Below are positions 48,563 to 58,686 of a stretch of DNA of 64,000 nt, piece after piece. A program made the translations under genes and the position numbers. The notes under the pieces are model-generated. The model did no database searches. It saw only the letters and a list, made by a program, of their open reading frames with translations, and was not told the DNA's origin. Location: positions 1 through 64,000 of the forward strand of contig NZ_QKUF01000008.1 in assembly GCF_003253565.1 (NCBI RefSeq). Direction: 5' to 3'. This stretch comes from Thermosporothrix hazakensis. Its GTDB lineage: Bacteria; Chloroflexota; Ktedonobacteria; Ktedonobacterales; Ktedonobacteraceae. Position 1 is the stretch's first letter, and every line of letters begins with the position of its first letter.

Positions 48563-49429
48563 TCATTCCTGCTCTTCTTTGCTTGTGCTGCTCTCTGCGA
48601 CAAACAGGCTTTCCACGTTATAGATCGGTCGATAGCCGAGCTGCTGCCTGGCCTTCTCAATCGCGTATACCCTATCGATGCACGCAGGAAGGGGCCAGCC
48701 CTGCTGTTCAAACAAGGCGAGAACGGCGGGCGCTCTCTCTCGCAGGACCGCGACAGGGTCATGCAAAAGCTGCTCTGTATCGCTTTCCTGAAACGGCGAT
48801 AGCGCAGCAATATTAAACAGATCAAAACGAATATCCTTGTTCTCCACTGCCAGGATATGAGCCGTCGCCGCATCGCGCACGTCAACCCCGCGATAGAGCC
48901 GGTGAAGCACCTGTGCAGCTCGTGGCTCGGGCATAAAACGAGCGATACGCAGGCAAATGACGGGCACCCCCCGTCGATACGCGAACTGACGACACAACTC
49001 TTCAGCGGACAGCTTGGTGCTATCATAGATGTCGCGTGGCTGAGGCAAAAGCTCTTCGGTGACCCAGACTGCCGCATCCTCTGGTTCCATCGCTGCACCA
49101 TAGATCGAAGTTGTACTGGTATAAACAAAACGCCGTATCTTGCGACGAGCAGCCGCTTCCAACAAGACAATCGTTCCCGTGACGTTCGTATTCACAAAAT
49201 CCTGTATAGAATGGCTGGACAGATGACGCGCATGAAGCGAGGCCGTATGAATCACAGCATCCACTTGCTGCATAATTACCTCAACCGCATCGCGATTCAG
49301 GATATCCACAACATGGCTTGTCCACCTTCCCGGAACAAGATCAACACCTACAATCTCAGCCCGTGAGGCAAGCTGAGAAGCGACTTCCGCCCCTAGTTGG
49401 CCGGAACTCCCGGTGATAAGAATACGCAT
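48563..49429 (-). CDS. NAD-dependent epimerase/dehydratase (extended SDR)
   Basis: 288 residues. The nucleotide site is ILITGSSGQLGAEVA, the active site YDSTK with upstream TSTTSIYG. GGGGAGAAG precedes the ATG. Extended SDRs act on nucleotide sugars and other substrates; nothing here fixes which. The AT-rich stretch 49430-49711 upstream carries no gene. Confidence 0.88.
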   Translation of the reverse strand: MRILITGSSGQLGAEVASQLASRAEIVGVDLVPGRWTSHVVDILNRDAVEVIMQQVDAVIHTASLHARHLSSHSIQDFVNTNVTGTIVLLEAAARRKIRRFVYTSTTSIYGAAMEPEDAAVWVTEELLPQPRDIYDSTKLSAEELCRQFAYRRGVPVICLRIARFMPEPRAAQVLHRLYRGVDVRDAATAHILAVENKDIRFDLFNIAALSPFQESDTEQLLHDPVAVLRERAPAVLALFEQQGWPLPACIDRVYAIEKARQQLGYRPIYNVESLFVAESSTSKEEQE

Positions 49430-49711
49430 ATACTTCTCCCCGTATTCTAGCGCTATGCGAATTCTGCCATCTCTTTTCTGCTCTCTTACTCATATACTCT
49501 ACATCATCTCTTGCTGCTTCACACTTTTCTTCTATTATTATCTTGACTGGAAGCGCTGTCACCTCCTTCTCTCGGTCAAAAAGTTTTCACCTACGCATCT
49601 ATAGTAACATACATTTCTATGTAATTTGCATTTTCATAGAAAATCAGGACTTTTTTCTATATAAAACTTTTTCGATATACTTATACACAAGAAATAAAAG
49701 ATTCCGAGGAG

Positions 49712-50608
49712 TCAGCGATCAAACCCCTGATCGTTCCAGGCAGCCGGGTCTTCACGCGCCTCCAGATGCGTCATGGCCGCGCATCCCGGGACCGCCTGAT
49801 CTATCGCAAGCTCGATCTCTTCACAGAGCGCATGCCCGCGCTGAACCGTCCAATCTCCCGGCACAAGCACATGAAGGGAGGCAAAGCTTCTCGATCCAGA
49901 GCGACGCGTCCGAAGCGCATGAAAAGCCACTCCCTGACGTTGAAATGGTTCCAGCGCCTCCTGGATACGCTCAAGGTCATCCGGTGGAAGCGCGGTATCA
50001 AGCAGCCCCAGACCGGCACTGTGGAGGATACCTAACCCGACCCGGATGATATTTGCGGCAACAAGCAGCGCTATCAGCGGGTCCAGAATCAACCAGCCGG
50101 TGAACAGAACCAGAACCAGGGCGACAAGAACCCCGACCGTTGTCCATACATCTGTTAATAAATGGTGTGCATCAGCCTGTAGAGTCACCGAACGCAGGCG
50201 CTTCCCGGCCTGAAGCATCAGCAGAGCCAGCCCACCATTGATAGCAGCACCAGCAACCGAGAAAACAATCCCCCAGTTCAACTGTTCGAGCGGCTGCGGG
50301 TGAAAAAGGCGTGGAATTGCCTCGACGATAATAAAAACGGCAGCAGCAAGGATCAAGGTTCCTTCCGCGCCGCTTGCAAAGTATTCCGACTTGGTATGAC
50401 CATAGGCGTGTTCTTCATCAGCCGGACGCGCCGCCAGACGCACCGCCCAGAGCCCGATCAACGCGGCGAGCAAATTCGCGGTCGATTCTGCGGCGTCCGA
50501 AAAGAGACCAACCGAGCCCGTAATCAGGTAGCCCACAAATTTGATGCCCATCGTAACCACTGCGGCAAGCAGCGAAAGTGCCATGTAGAAGCGCGGCGTC
50601 CGATCCAT
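49712..50608 (-). CDS. Cation diffusion facilitator (zinc/metal efflux)
   Basis: 298 residues with six TM helices and a cytoplasmic C-terminal domain. Metal-binding residues occur in LFSDAAEST (TM2) and DAHHLLTDVWTT (TM5); the HAYGHTKSEYFAS loop is also typical. The C-terminal domain has GSRSFASLHVLVPGD. It exchanges divalent metal for protons. It stands between the SDR and the glycan locus and is not clearly linked to either. Confidence 0.92.
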   Translation of the reverse strand: MDRTPRFYMALSLLAAVVTMGIKFVGYLITGSVGLFSDAAESTANLLAALIGLWAVRLAARPADEEHAYGHTKSEYFASGAEGTLILAAAVFIIVEAIPRLFHPQPLEQLNWGIVFSVAGAAINGGLALLMLQAGKRLRSVTLQADAHHLLTDVWTTVGVLVALVLVLFTGWLILDPLIALLVAANIIRVGLGILHSAGLGLLDTALPPDDLERIQEALEPFQRQGVAFHALRTRRSGSRSFASLHVLVPGDWTVQRGHALCEEIELAIDQAVPGCAAMTHLEAREDPAAWNDQGFDR

Positions 50609-50659
50609 GAGAAGAGCCTTCTACTTTCTATTCTTACGCGCTATTTCTGCTCGCTATTC

Positions 50660-51778
50660 CTACTTTCTATTTGTGACCAGCTTTTCTACTATAGCTTCAT
50701 CTCGAGAGGGAAGTGACTTCGAGAACAGGTCTAGAGCCGCGGCAACCACATCTTCCTGTGCAATGGTGTTGACAAAGGATGCATGATGATCACACGATTT
50801 CTGCGACCGATCGACGCCACACACCGGGCAGATCAGCAACCAGGAAACAAACGGGCGATGATGTAAGCGCGACAATGGCCCGTAGTTCATCATATTGAAA
50901 CACCAATAGATTCCCACCGTAGCCGCTCCTACAGCCCGGGCAAGATGCAGCGGCCCCGAATCATTCGAGATCACCACGCGACTCCGCGTCAGGAGCCCGG
51001 CCAGCCCCCCTATGGAGAGACGATCACAGAGATTGTACCCTTCGTGCCGCATCGCGTGAATAACCTGTTCCACGACTGGCCGTTCGCTTCCCGTACCGGT
51101 GACAACCACCCGCGCCCCCGCCTCATATAGCGCATCGCCAACCGCTGCAAAGCGCTCTGGAGCCCAACGCCGGGCCGGATCACCAGACCCTGGATGCAAC
51201 ACCGCCAATGGCCTCCTCTCTTCAGGCAACACCCGCTGAGCTTCAGCCAGATCGGCAGGAGTGACTGTCAGACGTGGCTCAAGTACCGTCATCTTTGCAC
51301 CCGCCAGAGAAGCCACTTCAAGGTAACGCAATACCTCTTGCTGGAAAAAGATATAGGGAAGCCAGCGATCCAGCGGCGGCGCATCCTCGGCCTTCAGACC
51401 AATGGTGATCCGCGCCCCAAGCCGCAACAGAAACGGATTGGAATACTTGCCACCACCATGAATCTGAAAAGCCAGATCAAACCGTTCCCTTGCCATCTCC
51501 TGAAAGAAGCGTTCAAGCGCCTCCTCATCATTCTGATACGTCTCGGGCATGCCAACACCCGCGCAAGGGGGAATCACAATCACGCGGTCAACCGGGCCGG
51601 GCCGCCCGCGCAAAAACGCCTGATGCCAGGACTTCGCCAGCAGCACGATCTCGGCTCGGGGATATGTTGCACGCAATGCTTCAAGTGCGGGTAAAGCGCA
51701 GATAAAGTCACCAAGCGCATTTGCTCTTAGCACAGCTATCTTCCGTACATCAGGGATAACAGATCCTTCGGGTACCAT
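50660..51778 (-). CDS. GT9 heptosyltransferase-like glycosyltransferase
   Basis: 372 residues from the ATG at 51778, with AAAGGAGTG upstream. GT-B fold: KIAVLRANALGDFICALPAL near the start, VLHPGSGDPARRWAPERF and NDSGPLHLARAVGAATVGIY, the signature of ADP-heptose:LPS heptosyltransferases. A Cys-rich tail (CPVCGVDRSQKSCDHH) could bind a metal. It is divergent from the carbamoyltransferase gene and marks the left side of the glycan locus. Confidence 0.9.
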   Translation of the reverse strand: MVPEGSVIPDVRKIAVLRANALGDFICALPALEALRATYPRAEIVLLAKSWHQAFLRGRPGPVDRVIVIPPCAGVGMPETYQNDEEALERFFQEMARERFDLAFQIHGGGKYSNPFLLRLGARITIGLKAEDAPPLDRWLPYIFFQQEVLRYLEVASLAGAKMTVLEPRLTVTPADLAEAQRVLPEERRPLAVLHPGSGDPARRWAPERFAAVGDALYEAGARVVVTGTGSERPVVEQVIHAMRHEGYNLCDRLSIGGLAGLLTRSRVVISNDSGPLHLARAVGAATVGIYWCFNMMNYGPLSRLHHRPFVSWLLICPVCGVDRSQKSCDHHASFVNTIAQEDVVAAALDLFSKSLPSRDEAIVEKLVTNRK

Positions 51779-52046
51779 CGTCACTCCTTTCAAATTGAGT
51801 TCATTCATTCCCTTCACGAGTAGTAGGGGGATGACGAAGACAAGCCAGCACCCTGTTTTGTCCTTCACAGATTGATTTTCTTCTATTTGCCACCATTTTC
51901 CTACAATGGATATATGGAGATGTTACGTTTCTTGCTTGCCCTGCGTGCTCAGGAGAAAGGAGCCTTTCCCTCCGGTGAGGGACATCTTGAAGTTTTTCAA
52001 TACTCAAACGATTGGCAATCGTATTTCCAAAACTGGAGGTCGCGAC

Positions 52047-53768
52047 ATGTATACTCTTGGCATCAATGCCGCCTTTCATGACTCAGCAGCCTGCCTGCTT
52101 CAAGATGGGAGGATTATCGCGGCGGCGGAGGAAGAACGTTTCACTCACCAGAAACATGGCAAGCGCCCCATCCCCTTTTCTACGTATGAGCTCCCATTTC
52201 ATGCTATTGCATATTGCCTGCAAGAAGCTGGAATCTATCTGAAAGATGTCGACCATATTGGCTATTCCTTCGATCCTGCACTTTTGCTCGGTTCCCACAA
52301 AGGCGACGCGGCACTTGTATTACCCCTGGAGCCAAGCGCCCGGCCGGTCGCGCCCGAATGGGAATCGCCCTGGGAGCCACTCTTTCTCTCTTCCATCGTC
52401 AACGCGCCCCGGCACCTCACAGGAGGCGTCCCCCACCACTTGAAAGCTCGCTTCCGGGGGGAACGATCCTATCAGTGGCACTTTGTCGAGCATCACCTGT
52501 CCCATGCCGCAAGCGCCTTTCTGGTTTCACCCTTTCAGCAAGCAGCCATTATGACGCTTGACGGGCGCGGCGAGAAGGCCACGACCACCTACAGCATCGG
52601 CGAAGGGCTCAGCATTCAGCGCCTGAGGCAGGTCGATATGCCGCACTCGCTCGGCCTGCTCTATGAGCGCGTGACCGAATATCTCGGCTTCCTGCATTCA
52701 TCCGACGAGTATAAGGTGATGGCACTGGCCTCGTTCGGCAAGCCAACCTATCTGAACGAGTTCCGCTCACTGATCCATCTCGGCTCCGATGGAAGCTATA
52801 CGATTGATCCCCTGCGGCTTGAGGAGCGCTTTGGCCCGGCTCGCTTCAAGGGTGGGCCACTGGAGCAGCGCCATTTCGATATTGCGCACTCGTTGCAATG
52901 TGTCCTTGAAGAGACGGTGCTTCATCTGGCTGATTGGCTCCATCAGACAACCAGGCTTGACGCGCTGTGTATCGCTGGCGGTGTCGGCCTCAACTGCGTG
53001 TTGAATGCTCGATTACGCGATAAGAGCCCTTTCAAGCATATCTGGGTTCAACCGGCAGCGGGAGACGCTGGAACCGCTCTGGGCGCGGCTCTGGTGGTCG
53101 ATGCACAGCAGCGCCCCGGCGCAACCCGCAGCTATCAGATGGAGCATGCCTTCCTCGGTCCCGCATTCTCGGATGAGGAGATAGAGCAGTTCCTGCGCTG
53201 GTCGAAGCTATCGTACAGGCGCTTGAGCGATCCTGCCGAAGAGACCGCGGCCCTGCTTGCCGAGGATAAGATTATTGGCTGGTTCCAGGGACGGATGGAG
53301 TTTGGGCCCCGGGCGCTCGGAGCGCGTTCTATCCTCGCTTCACCCTTGCATGCTTCTATGCAAAATCGGCTCAACGAGATCAAAGATCGCGAGGATTTTC
53401 GCCCGGTTGCTCCGGTTGTGCTGGAAGAAGCGGTTGCTGAGTGGTTCGTCAACGGGAGCGTTTCACCGTTTATGCTCTTTGTCTACGATATTGTCCCGGA
53501 AAAAGCAGATCAGATCCCTGCCGTACGCCACATCGACGGCACCGCCCGCATTCAAACAATCAACCGGCAACAGCAGCCCCGCTATTATGACCTGCTCAAG
53601 GCGTTTGAGCAGCGGACCGGCGTTCCTGTTCTGGTGAATACATCGTTCAACACGCGTGGCGAGCCGATTGTTTGCACGCCACGAGACGCTATTGAATGTT
53701 TCTGGACTTCTCCGCTGGATGCACTGGTAATCGGTTCATTTTTACTGGAAAAACGACAGGATAGCTGA
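52047..53768 (+). CDS. Carbamoyltransferase, NodU/CmcH/TobZ family
   Basis: 573 residues from the ATG at 52047, six bases after GGAGGT. The N-terminal Kae1-like domain starts YTLGINAAFHDSAACLL, with AEEERFTHQKHGKRP, FVEHHLSHAASAF and MTLDGRGEKATT; the C-terminal YrdC-like part has GRMEFGPRALGARSILA and VNTSFNTRGEPIV. Members transfer a carbamoyl group from carbamoyl phosphate to a sugar or antibiotic hydroxyl through an adenylate. It overlaps the next gene by one base. Confidence 0.95.
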   Translation: MYTLGINAAFHDSAACLLQDGRIIAAAEEERFTHQKHGKRPIPFSTYELPFHAIAYCLQEAGIYLKDVDHIGYSFDPALLLGSHKGDAALVLPLEPSARPVAPEWESPWEPLFLSSIVNAPRHLTGGVPHHLKARFRGERSYQWHFVEHHLSHAASAFLVSPFQQAAIMTLDGRGEKATTTYSIGEGLSIQRLRQVDMPHSLGLLYERVTEYLGFLHSSDEYKVMALASFGKPTYLNEFRSLIHLGSDGSYTIDPLRLEERFGPARFKGGPLEQRHFDIAHSLQCVLEETVLHLADWLHQTTRLDALCIAGGVGLNCVLNARLRDKSPFKHIWVQPAAGDAGTALGAALVVDAQQRPGATRSYQMEHAFLGPAFSDEEIEQFLRWSKLSYRRLSDPAEETAALLAEDKIIGWFQGRMEFGPRALGARSILASPLHASMQNRLNEIKDREDFRPVAPVVLEEAVAEWFVNGSVSPFMLFVYDIVPEKADQIPAVRHIDGTARIQTINRQQQPRYYDLLKAFEQRTGVPVLVNTSFNTRGEPIVCTPRDAIECFWTSPLDALVIGSFLLEKRQDS

Positions 53769-54733
53769 TGAGCATTGAAGTATCAGTCGTAGTGCCAACC
53801 TGCAACCGCAATGAGCTGCTTGAGCGCTGCCTTGAAGCATTGGTCTCTCAGGATTTCGCGCCGGACGCTTATGAGATCTTGATAGTGGATGATGCAGCCA
53901 GCCATGCGACGCGACAGCTTATTGAACGCTGGCAGAACAAAACCCTGCCCTGCATTCGCTATCTCGCAGGCAAAAAGTGCGGCCCGGCTGTTGCCCGTAA
54001 CCTGGCATGGAGGCAGGCAAGAGGCCGATTTATCGCTTTTACCGATGATGATTGTCAACCACAGCATGACTGGCTTAGCGCTGGCATGGCCGCTTTTCAA
54101 GATGGCACTGGCGCTCTTTCTGGCCGCGTCATTGTACCCCTGCCGCCTGTTCCCACCGACTACGAGCGCAATGCAGCTCTGCTTTCAAACAGCGATTTTG
54201 TCACAGCCAATTGCTTTCTCCGTCGAGACGTGCTGGAACGACTCAACGGCTTCGATGAGCGTTTCACGGCCCCCTGGCGCGAGGACAGCGATCTGTTCTT
54301 CTCACTTTTGAAGGCAGACATTCCCTGGAAACATGTACCACAGGCAATTGTGGTGCACCCTATTCGGCCCGCTCCCTGGGGTATCAGCATACAGCAGCAA
54401 CAAAAGAGCATGTTTAATGCGCTGCTCTATAAAAAGCATCCCGAGCTCTATCGCGAGCGCGTCCAGGCGACGCCGCCACTCCAGTATTACGGGATGTTGA
54501 GCGCTCTCTTGCTCGCTGTCTTCGGGCTGAGCAGGCGGTCAAAGGCGCTGACGCTGCTTGGAGGCCTGTTCTGGTTCAGCCTGACCGGGCGCTTCTGCCT
54601 GCGTCGCCTGCGCCACACATCACGCGCCCCGGCCCATGTGCTGGAAATGATCGTGACCTCGGTCCTGATCCCGCCGCTTGCCATCTTCTGGCGCTTGCGC
54701 GGCGCCCTGAAATTTCGCGTTTTCTTCTGGTAG
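53768..54733 (+). CDS. GT2 glycosyltransferase with C-terminal membrane segments
   Basis: 321 residues. The GT-A domain has VSVVVPTCNRNELLERCLEA, ILIVDD, the DxD-type site FTDDDCQPQ and REDSDLFF. Residues from about 240 on are hydrophobic (MLSALLLAVFGL and later), so the enzyme is probably membrane-attached with its active site in the cytoplasm. The TGATG overlap with the carbamoyltransferase gene suggests coupled translation. Confidence 0.92.
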   Translation: MSIEVSVVVPTCNRNELLERCLEALVSQDFAPDAYEILIVDDAASHATRQLIERWQNKTLPCIRYLAGKKCGPAVARNLAWRQARGRFIAFTDDDCQPQHDWLSAGMAAFQDGTGALSGRVIVPLPPVPTDYERNAALLSNSDFVTANCFLRRDVLERLNGFDERFTAPWREDSDLFFSLLKADIPWKHVPQAIVVHPIRPAPWGISIQQQQKSMFNALLYKKHPELYRERVQATPPLQYYGMLSALLLAVFGLSRRSKALTLLGGLFWFSLTGRFCLRRLRHTSRAPAHVLEMIVTSVLIPPLAIFWRLRGALKFRVFFW

Positions 54734-54752
54734 TGCCTTGAGGAGAGAAACT

Positions 54753-55751
54753 ATGCAGATGCCAGGCTATATCCAAATTGAACCCGTAGGACAATGTAAC
54801 CTGCGCTGTCAGATGTGCTCGATTCAGTTTCGGCAGGATGGCCCCCCATATGGCCCGCCTGCCTTCATGCACTTCGAGACATACACCCGCATTATTGATC
54901 AGTTCCCCGGACTTCAGGAACTGCATCTCCAGGGACTGGGGGAACCGATGATGCATCCCCGCTTCTTCGATATGGTTGAGTACGCGGCCAGCAGGGGAAT
55001 CAGGGTGACAACCAACTCGAACATGACACTGCTGAACGATCGTAAAGCCGAACGCTGCGTGACCTGCGGCCTGGATTGCCTGCATGTTTCGATTGATGCT
55101 GCAACCGCTTCTACCTATGAACGCATCCGGGTTCGAGGCCACTTCGATCGTGTGCTACGCAATCTGGAACGGGTGCTGAACGCCCGAGAGCGCCTGAGAA
55201 GCCAGAGCCCGCACTTCCATATGGTCATGGTCATCATGCGTCAGAATTTGCAGGAACTGCCCGATATCGTTCGATTTGCCAAACAGTGGTCTTTTGAGCA
55301 GATCTTTGTGCAGCATCTCTGTCATGATTTCGGCGAGGCCAGCCTACCCGAGCGCTATCTACCCATGCGCGATTTTGTGCAACAGGAAACACTGCTCAAC
55401 GAAGATCCCGAGCACGTTGAGCGCTACTTTGCCGAGGCTCGAACCCTGGCCACCGAACTGGGTATCGAGCTACGACTTCCACGCATCAGAATGCGAATGC
55501 ACCCACCGGGGACGCCCGGTCCAGAGCGCTGTGACTGGCCCTGGCGTGGGCTGTACTTCAGCTATCAGGGGTACGCGATGCCCTGCTGTATGATCTCAAC
55601 GCCCGATCGCTTCAATTTTGGCAAGATTACCGATCAGCAGGGCGCCGAGCTCTGGCACAGCGCGGCCTATCAACAGTTTCGCGAGCAGCTCTCTTCTGAG
55701 AATCCACCGGACATCTGTCGTTCCTGCTCAATTTATTCTGGCACATTCTAG
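54753..55751 (+). CDS. Radical SAM enzyme with SPASM-like C-terminus
   Basis: 332 residues from the ATG at 54753, with GAGGAGAG upstream. The cluster motif is Cys15, Cys19, Cys22 (CNLRCQMC). The C-terminus carries CDWPWRGLYFSYQGYAMPCC and CRSC, as in SPASM proteins with extra iron-sulfur clusters. Such enzymes modify peptides or sugars, for example by epimerisation or dehydrogenation. Lying between two glycosyltransferases, it probably acts on the sugar or its carrier; no peptide precursor is seen. Confidence 0.9.
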   Translation: MQMPGYIQIEPVGQCNLRCQMCSIQFRQDGPPYGPPAFMHFETYTRIIDQFPGLQELHLQGLGEPMMHPRFFDMVEYAASRGIRVTTNSNMTLLNDRKAERCVTCGLDCLHVSIDAATASTYERIRVRGHFDRVLRNLERVLNARERLRSQSPHFHMVMVIMRQNLQELPDIVRFAKQWSFEQIFVQHLCHDFGEASLPERYLPMRDFVQQETLLNEDPEHVERYFAEARTLATELGIELRLPRIRMRMHPPGTPGPERCDWPWRGLYFSYQGYAMPCCMISTPDRFNFGKITDQQGAELWHSAAYQQFREQLSSENPPDICRSCSIYSGTF

Positions 55752-55770
55752 CTTTTTGGAGAGACACATC

Positions 55771-56610
55771 ATGGCATCAGTTGACATTCTGCTTCCAACC
55801 TACAACCGCCTGACATCGCTTGTGATGACACTTTCCGGGGTGGCAGCCCAAACCCTGACTGATATACGCGTCATCGTCGCCGATCAAAGTCAACCTCCGG
55901 TCGGAGAAGAGCAGGTCATTCAAACGCTGAGGCGAGTCATTGAGGCGCGTGGCGGCTCGGTTGATTGGCATACCCGTGAGCCGCTTCATGGCATCGCAGA
56001 ACAGCGCGATTTCTTGCTGCGGCAGGCGACAGCGGATGCCGTCCTCTATCTCGACGATGATGTATTTATGGAGCCCTGGGTGCTCGGCAAGTTGCTTGAT
56101 ATGTTGAAGCGGGAACAATGTGCCTTTGTGGGTGCCTTTCCTGCCGGGCTCTCGCATCGAGAAGATGTGCGTCCTCATCAGCAAATAGTGGAATACTGGG
56201 ACGGCCCGGTACAGCCAGAGGTCGTTGAGCCCGACTCGCCGCAGTGGGAGCGCTGGCAGCTCCATCGCGCCGCCAACCTGTATCACGCAAGCCAGAAGCT
56301 GGCACCCGGAGAGTTTCGGCTGTATAAGGTGGCCTGGATCGCCTCCTGTATCCTCTACGACCGTCAGAAGCTGCTTGACGTCGGTGGTTTCTCTTTCTGG
56401 TCGCGCCTGCCCCGCTATCATTCGGGTGAAGAGGTCCTGGTTCAGAACCTGCTCATGCGGCGCTGGGGCGGCTGCGCACTGATGCCTTCCGGCACCTACT
56501 ATTCTCAGGTTCCCACGACCGTACTGAACAAGGCCGGGACAGTAGACGGTCATGCCCTGAGCCTGCTTCCCGAGATGGTTGAACGCTATACAACAATACA
56601 ACAAGGATAA
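55771..56610 (+). CDS. GT2 glycosyltransferase
   Basis: 279 residues from the ATG at 55771, with GGAGAG upstream. GT-A fold: VDILLPTYNRLTSLVMTLSG, the metal site AVLYLDDDVFMEPW and SGEEVLVQNLLMRRWGG. There is no membrane segment. It starts 19 bases after the radical SAM gene and ends eight bases before the next GT9 gene, so it belongs to the same operon. Confidence 0.9.
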   Translation: MASVDILLPTYNRLTSLVMTLSGVAAQTLTDIRVIVADQSQPPVGEEQVIQTLRRVIEARGGSVDWHTREPLHGIAEQRDFLLRQATADAVLYLDDDVFMEPWVLGKLLDMLKREQCAFVGAFPAGLSHREDVRPHQQIVEYWDGPVQPEVVEPDSPQWERWQLHRAANLYHASQKLAPGEFRLYKVAWIASCILYDRQKLLDVGGFSFWSRLPRYHSGEEVLVQNLLMRRWGGCALMPSGTYYSQVPTTVLNKAGTVDGHALSLLPEMVERYTTIQQG

Positions 56611-56618
56611 GTGCTGTT

Positions 56619-57725
56619 ATGGATGACGCCTTTAAGCCAGGATTGCTTCGACGGCTTCCAGAGCCGCCGCGTCGCGTTGCCCTCTTGCGAGCATCGCGCA
56701 TCGGCGACTTTATCTGTGCGACTCCGGCATTTCGGGCGTTACGACATGCCCTCCCCGATGCCGAACTGACCCTGATTACCCTGCCTATGCTGCATGAGAT
56801 TGCCAGCCGGTTGCCCTACTTTGAACATATAGTCGATTTCCCCGGCTTTCCTGGTATTGCTGAACAGCTCTTCTCGGCACGCGAAACTGTGCGTTTCCTG
56901 CAAGAGATGCAAGCACAGCAGTTTGATCTTGCCATTCAGATGCAGGGAACCGGGGTCTACTCGAACCCCTTCCTGCTGCTCCTGGGGACGAAGGCGACAG
57001 CAGGCTTCATTCGGCCTGACGACAGCCCCGGTCTCCTGGATGCCGCCCTTCCCTATCCGCACGGGGTGCACGAAATTCGCTGTGTGCTCTCCTTAACTGA
57101 GTTTCTCGGCGCGCCTACCCGGGGCGAAACGCTGGATTTTCCGCTTCGTGCAGAGGACCGTCAGCAGGCAGCACAGCTTCTGGCAGGAGTGGAACCGCCT
57201 CTGATCGGGCTGCACGCCGGTGCCCGAGACAAAACCCGGCGCTGGCTTCCTGCACGCTTCGTCGAGGCCGGTTGCACGTTACAACAACGCTTCGGCGGCA
57301 CGCTGCTGCTGCTCGGGGAGCCAGAGGAGCTGGATAACAGTCGCCAGATGGAGCGCCAATTCCGTGAGCTCCACTGTCGCTGTCTCAATCTGGTCGGCAA
57401 GACCTCGCTTCCCATCCTGGGTGCAGTTATCAAGCGACTGAACGTTCTGCTTACCAACGACACCGGACCGGCTCATATTGCTTATGCGCTTGGTACGCCG
57501 ACCGTCACGATCTTTGGCGGCGGCGATCCCGCAACCAATGGTCCCCTGCAAGCCGGTCCATTCCGTCCGCTCGCTTTCCCTGTTCCCTGTCGACCCTGTG
57601 GTTATGCGACCTGTCCGATCGCATATCGTTGTTTGAGGAACATTTCAGTTTCACAGGTAGTAGAAACAGCAACACAGATCTTTCCAGATATGGAAGAGTT
57701 TCAGTATCGCTCATCTTCTTCTTGA
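56619..57725 (+). CDS. GT9 heptosyltransferase-like glycosyltransferase (second copy)
   Basis: 368 residues. RRVALLRASRIGDFICATPAFRAL, GLHAGARDKTRRWLPARF, NDTGPAHIAYALGTPTVTIFGG and the Cys segment CRPCGYATCPIAYRCL. It is a clear relative of the GT9 at the left side of the locus, and both share SNPFLL after the first helices. It starts eight bases after the GT2 gene with a weak ribosome site. Confidence 0.92.
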   Translation: MDDAFKPGLLRRLPEPPRRVALLRASRIGDFICATPAFRALRHALPDAELTLITLPMLHEIASRLPYFEHIVDFPGFPGIAEQLFSARETVRFLQEMQAQQFDLAIQMQGTGVYSNPFLLLLGTKATAGFIRPDDSPGLLDAALPYPHGVHEIRCVLSLTEFLGAPTRGETLDFPLRAEDRQQAAQLLAGVEPPLIGLHAGARDKTRRWLPARFVEAGCTLQQRFGGTLLLLGEPEELDNSRQMERQFRELHCRCLNLVGKTSLPILGAVIKRLNVLLTNDTGPAHIAYALGTPTVTIFGGGDPATNGPLQAGPFRPLAFPVPCRPCGYATCPIAYRCLRNISVSQVVETATQIFPDMEEFQYRSSSS

Positions 57726-57774
57726 TGCTATAATAGTGAAACGAGATGGTGCATCAGGCAGGAGAAAGAGAGTT

Positions 57775-58686
57775 ATGAACAGGCTACGTATAGGAATGGT
57801 CGGGCTGGGTTCGATCGCACAACGAGTATATCTGCCACTGCTCACGCGAGAACAGGAGTGGAGCTTTGCAGGCGTCTTCACGCCGAATGTCAGCAAGCGA
57901 CATGCCATCAGTTCGGCGTATCGGGTGCCTGAATTTGCCTCACTGGCGGATCTGATCCAGGGCTGTGATGCAGCATTTGTGCACAGTTCAACTATCAGTC
58001 ACTTTGAAGTGGTCTCACAATTGCTTCGTCACGACATCGATGTCTATGTTGATAAGCCGCTGGCCGCCACATTGGATGAAGCGGAACGGCTCGTAGAGCT
58101 CAGCCAGAAAACCGGGTGCAAGCTTATGGTTGGCTTCAATCGCCGCTTTGCCCCCTTTTATCTGAAACTGAAGGAACAGGCTCCCCGGGCGGCCTGGATT
58201 CGTATGGAGAAACATCGACGAGCCGGGCTCAATAGCACCGTCGCGGAAACGCTGCTCGATGACTATATTCATCTGGTCGATACCGTGCGCTGGCTCGGCG
58301 AAACCGACACGATGCAGGCTCAAGGCTGGCTCCAGGCTGATGAGCTGAATCGGCTCCACTACGCCTACCACACCTATACGTTGCCCAACAATCGCCTTGC
58401 TACAACCGCCATGCACCGCCAGGCGGGCAGTGATCTTGAACTCCTTGAGCTTGTCACAACCGGGCGTATAGTGCGTGTCAGAAATATGGAGATTCTGGAG
58501 GTAGAAGAGGAGGGAGCCTGTGTGGTTCAGACCGCAGCCGCCTGGGATACCATTCTGAAACGCCGCGGCTTTGAAGCTGCCATCAACCACTTTATCCGCT
58601 CGATTCTTGGTGACACTATACCTTTAAGCAATGGTGAAGAAGCCCTGAAAACACAACTCTTACTCACATCTCTGCTGAATAGCTGA
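57775..58686 (+). CDS. Gfo/Idh/MocA-family oxidoreductase
   Basis: 303 residues from the ATG at 57775, with GGAGAAAG upstream. The NAD(P) site is IGMVGLGSIAQRVYLPLL, and the catalytic-region motif DVYVDKPLAATLDEAERL contains the conserved Lys. Members oxidise or reduce sugars. A TATAAT at 57730-57735 may give it its own promoter, but it follows the GT9 gene by 49 bases and probably works on the same glycan. Confidence 0.9.
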   Translation: MNRLRIGMVGLGSIAQRVYLPLLTREQEWSFAGVFTPNVSKRHAISSAYRVPEFASLADLIQGCDAAFVHSSTISHFEVVSQLLRHDIDVYVDKPLAATLDEAERLVELSQKTGCKLMVGFNRRFAPFYLKLKEQAPRAAWIRMEKHRRAGLNSTVAETLLDDYIHLVDTVRWLGETDTMQAQGWLQADELNRLHYAYHTYTLPNNRLATTAMHRQAGSDLELLELVTTGRIVRVRNMEILEVEEEGACVVQTAAAWDTILKRRGFEAAINHFIRSILGDTIPLSNGEEALKTQLLLTSLLNS

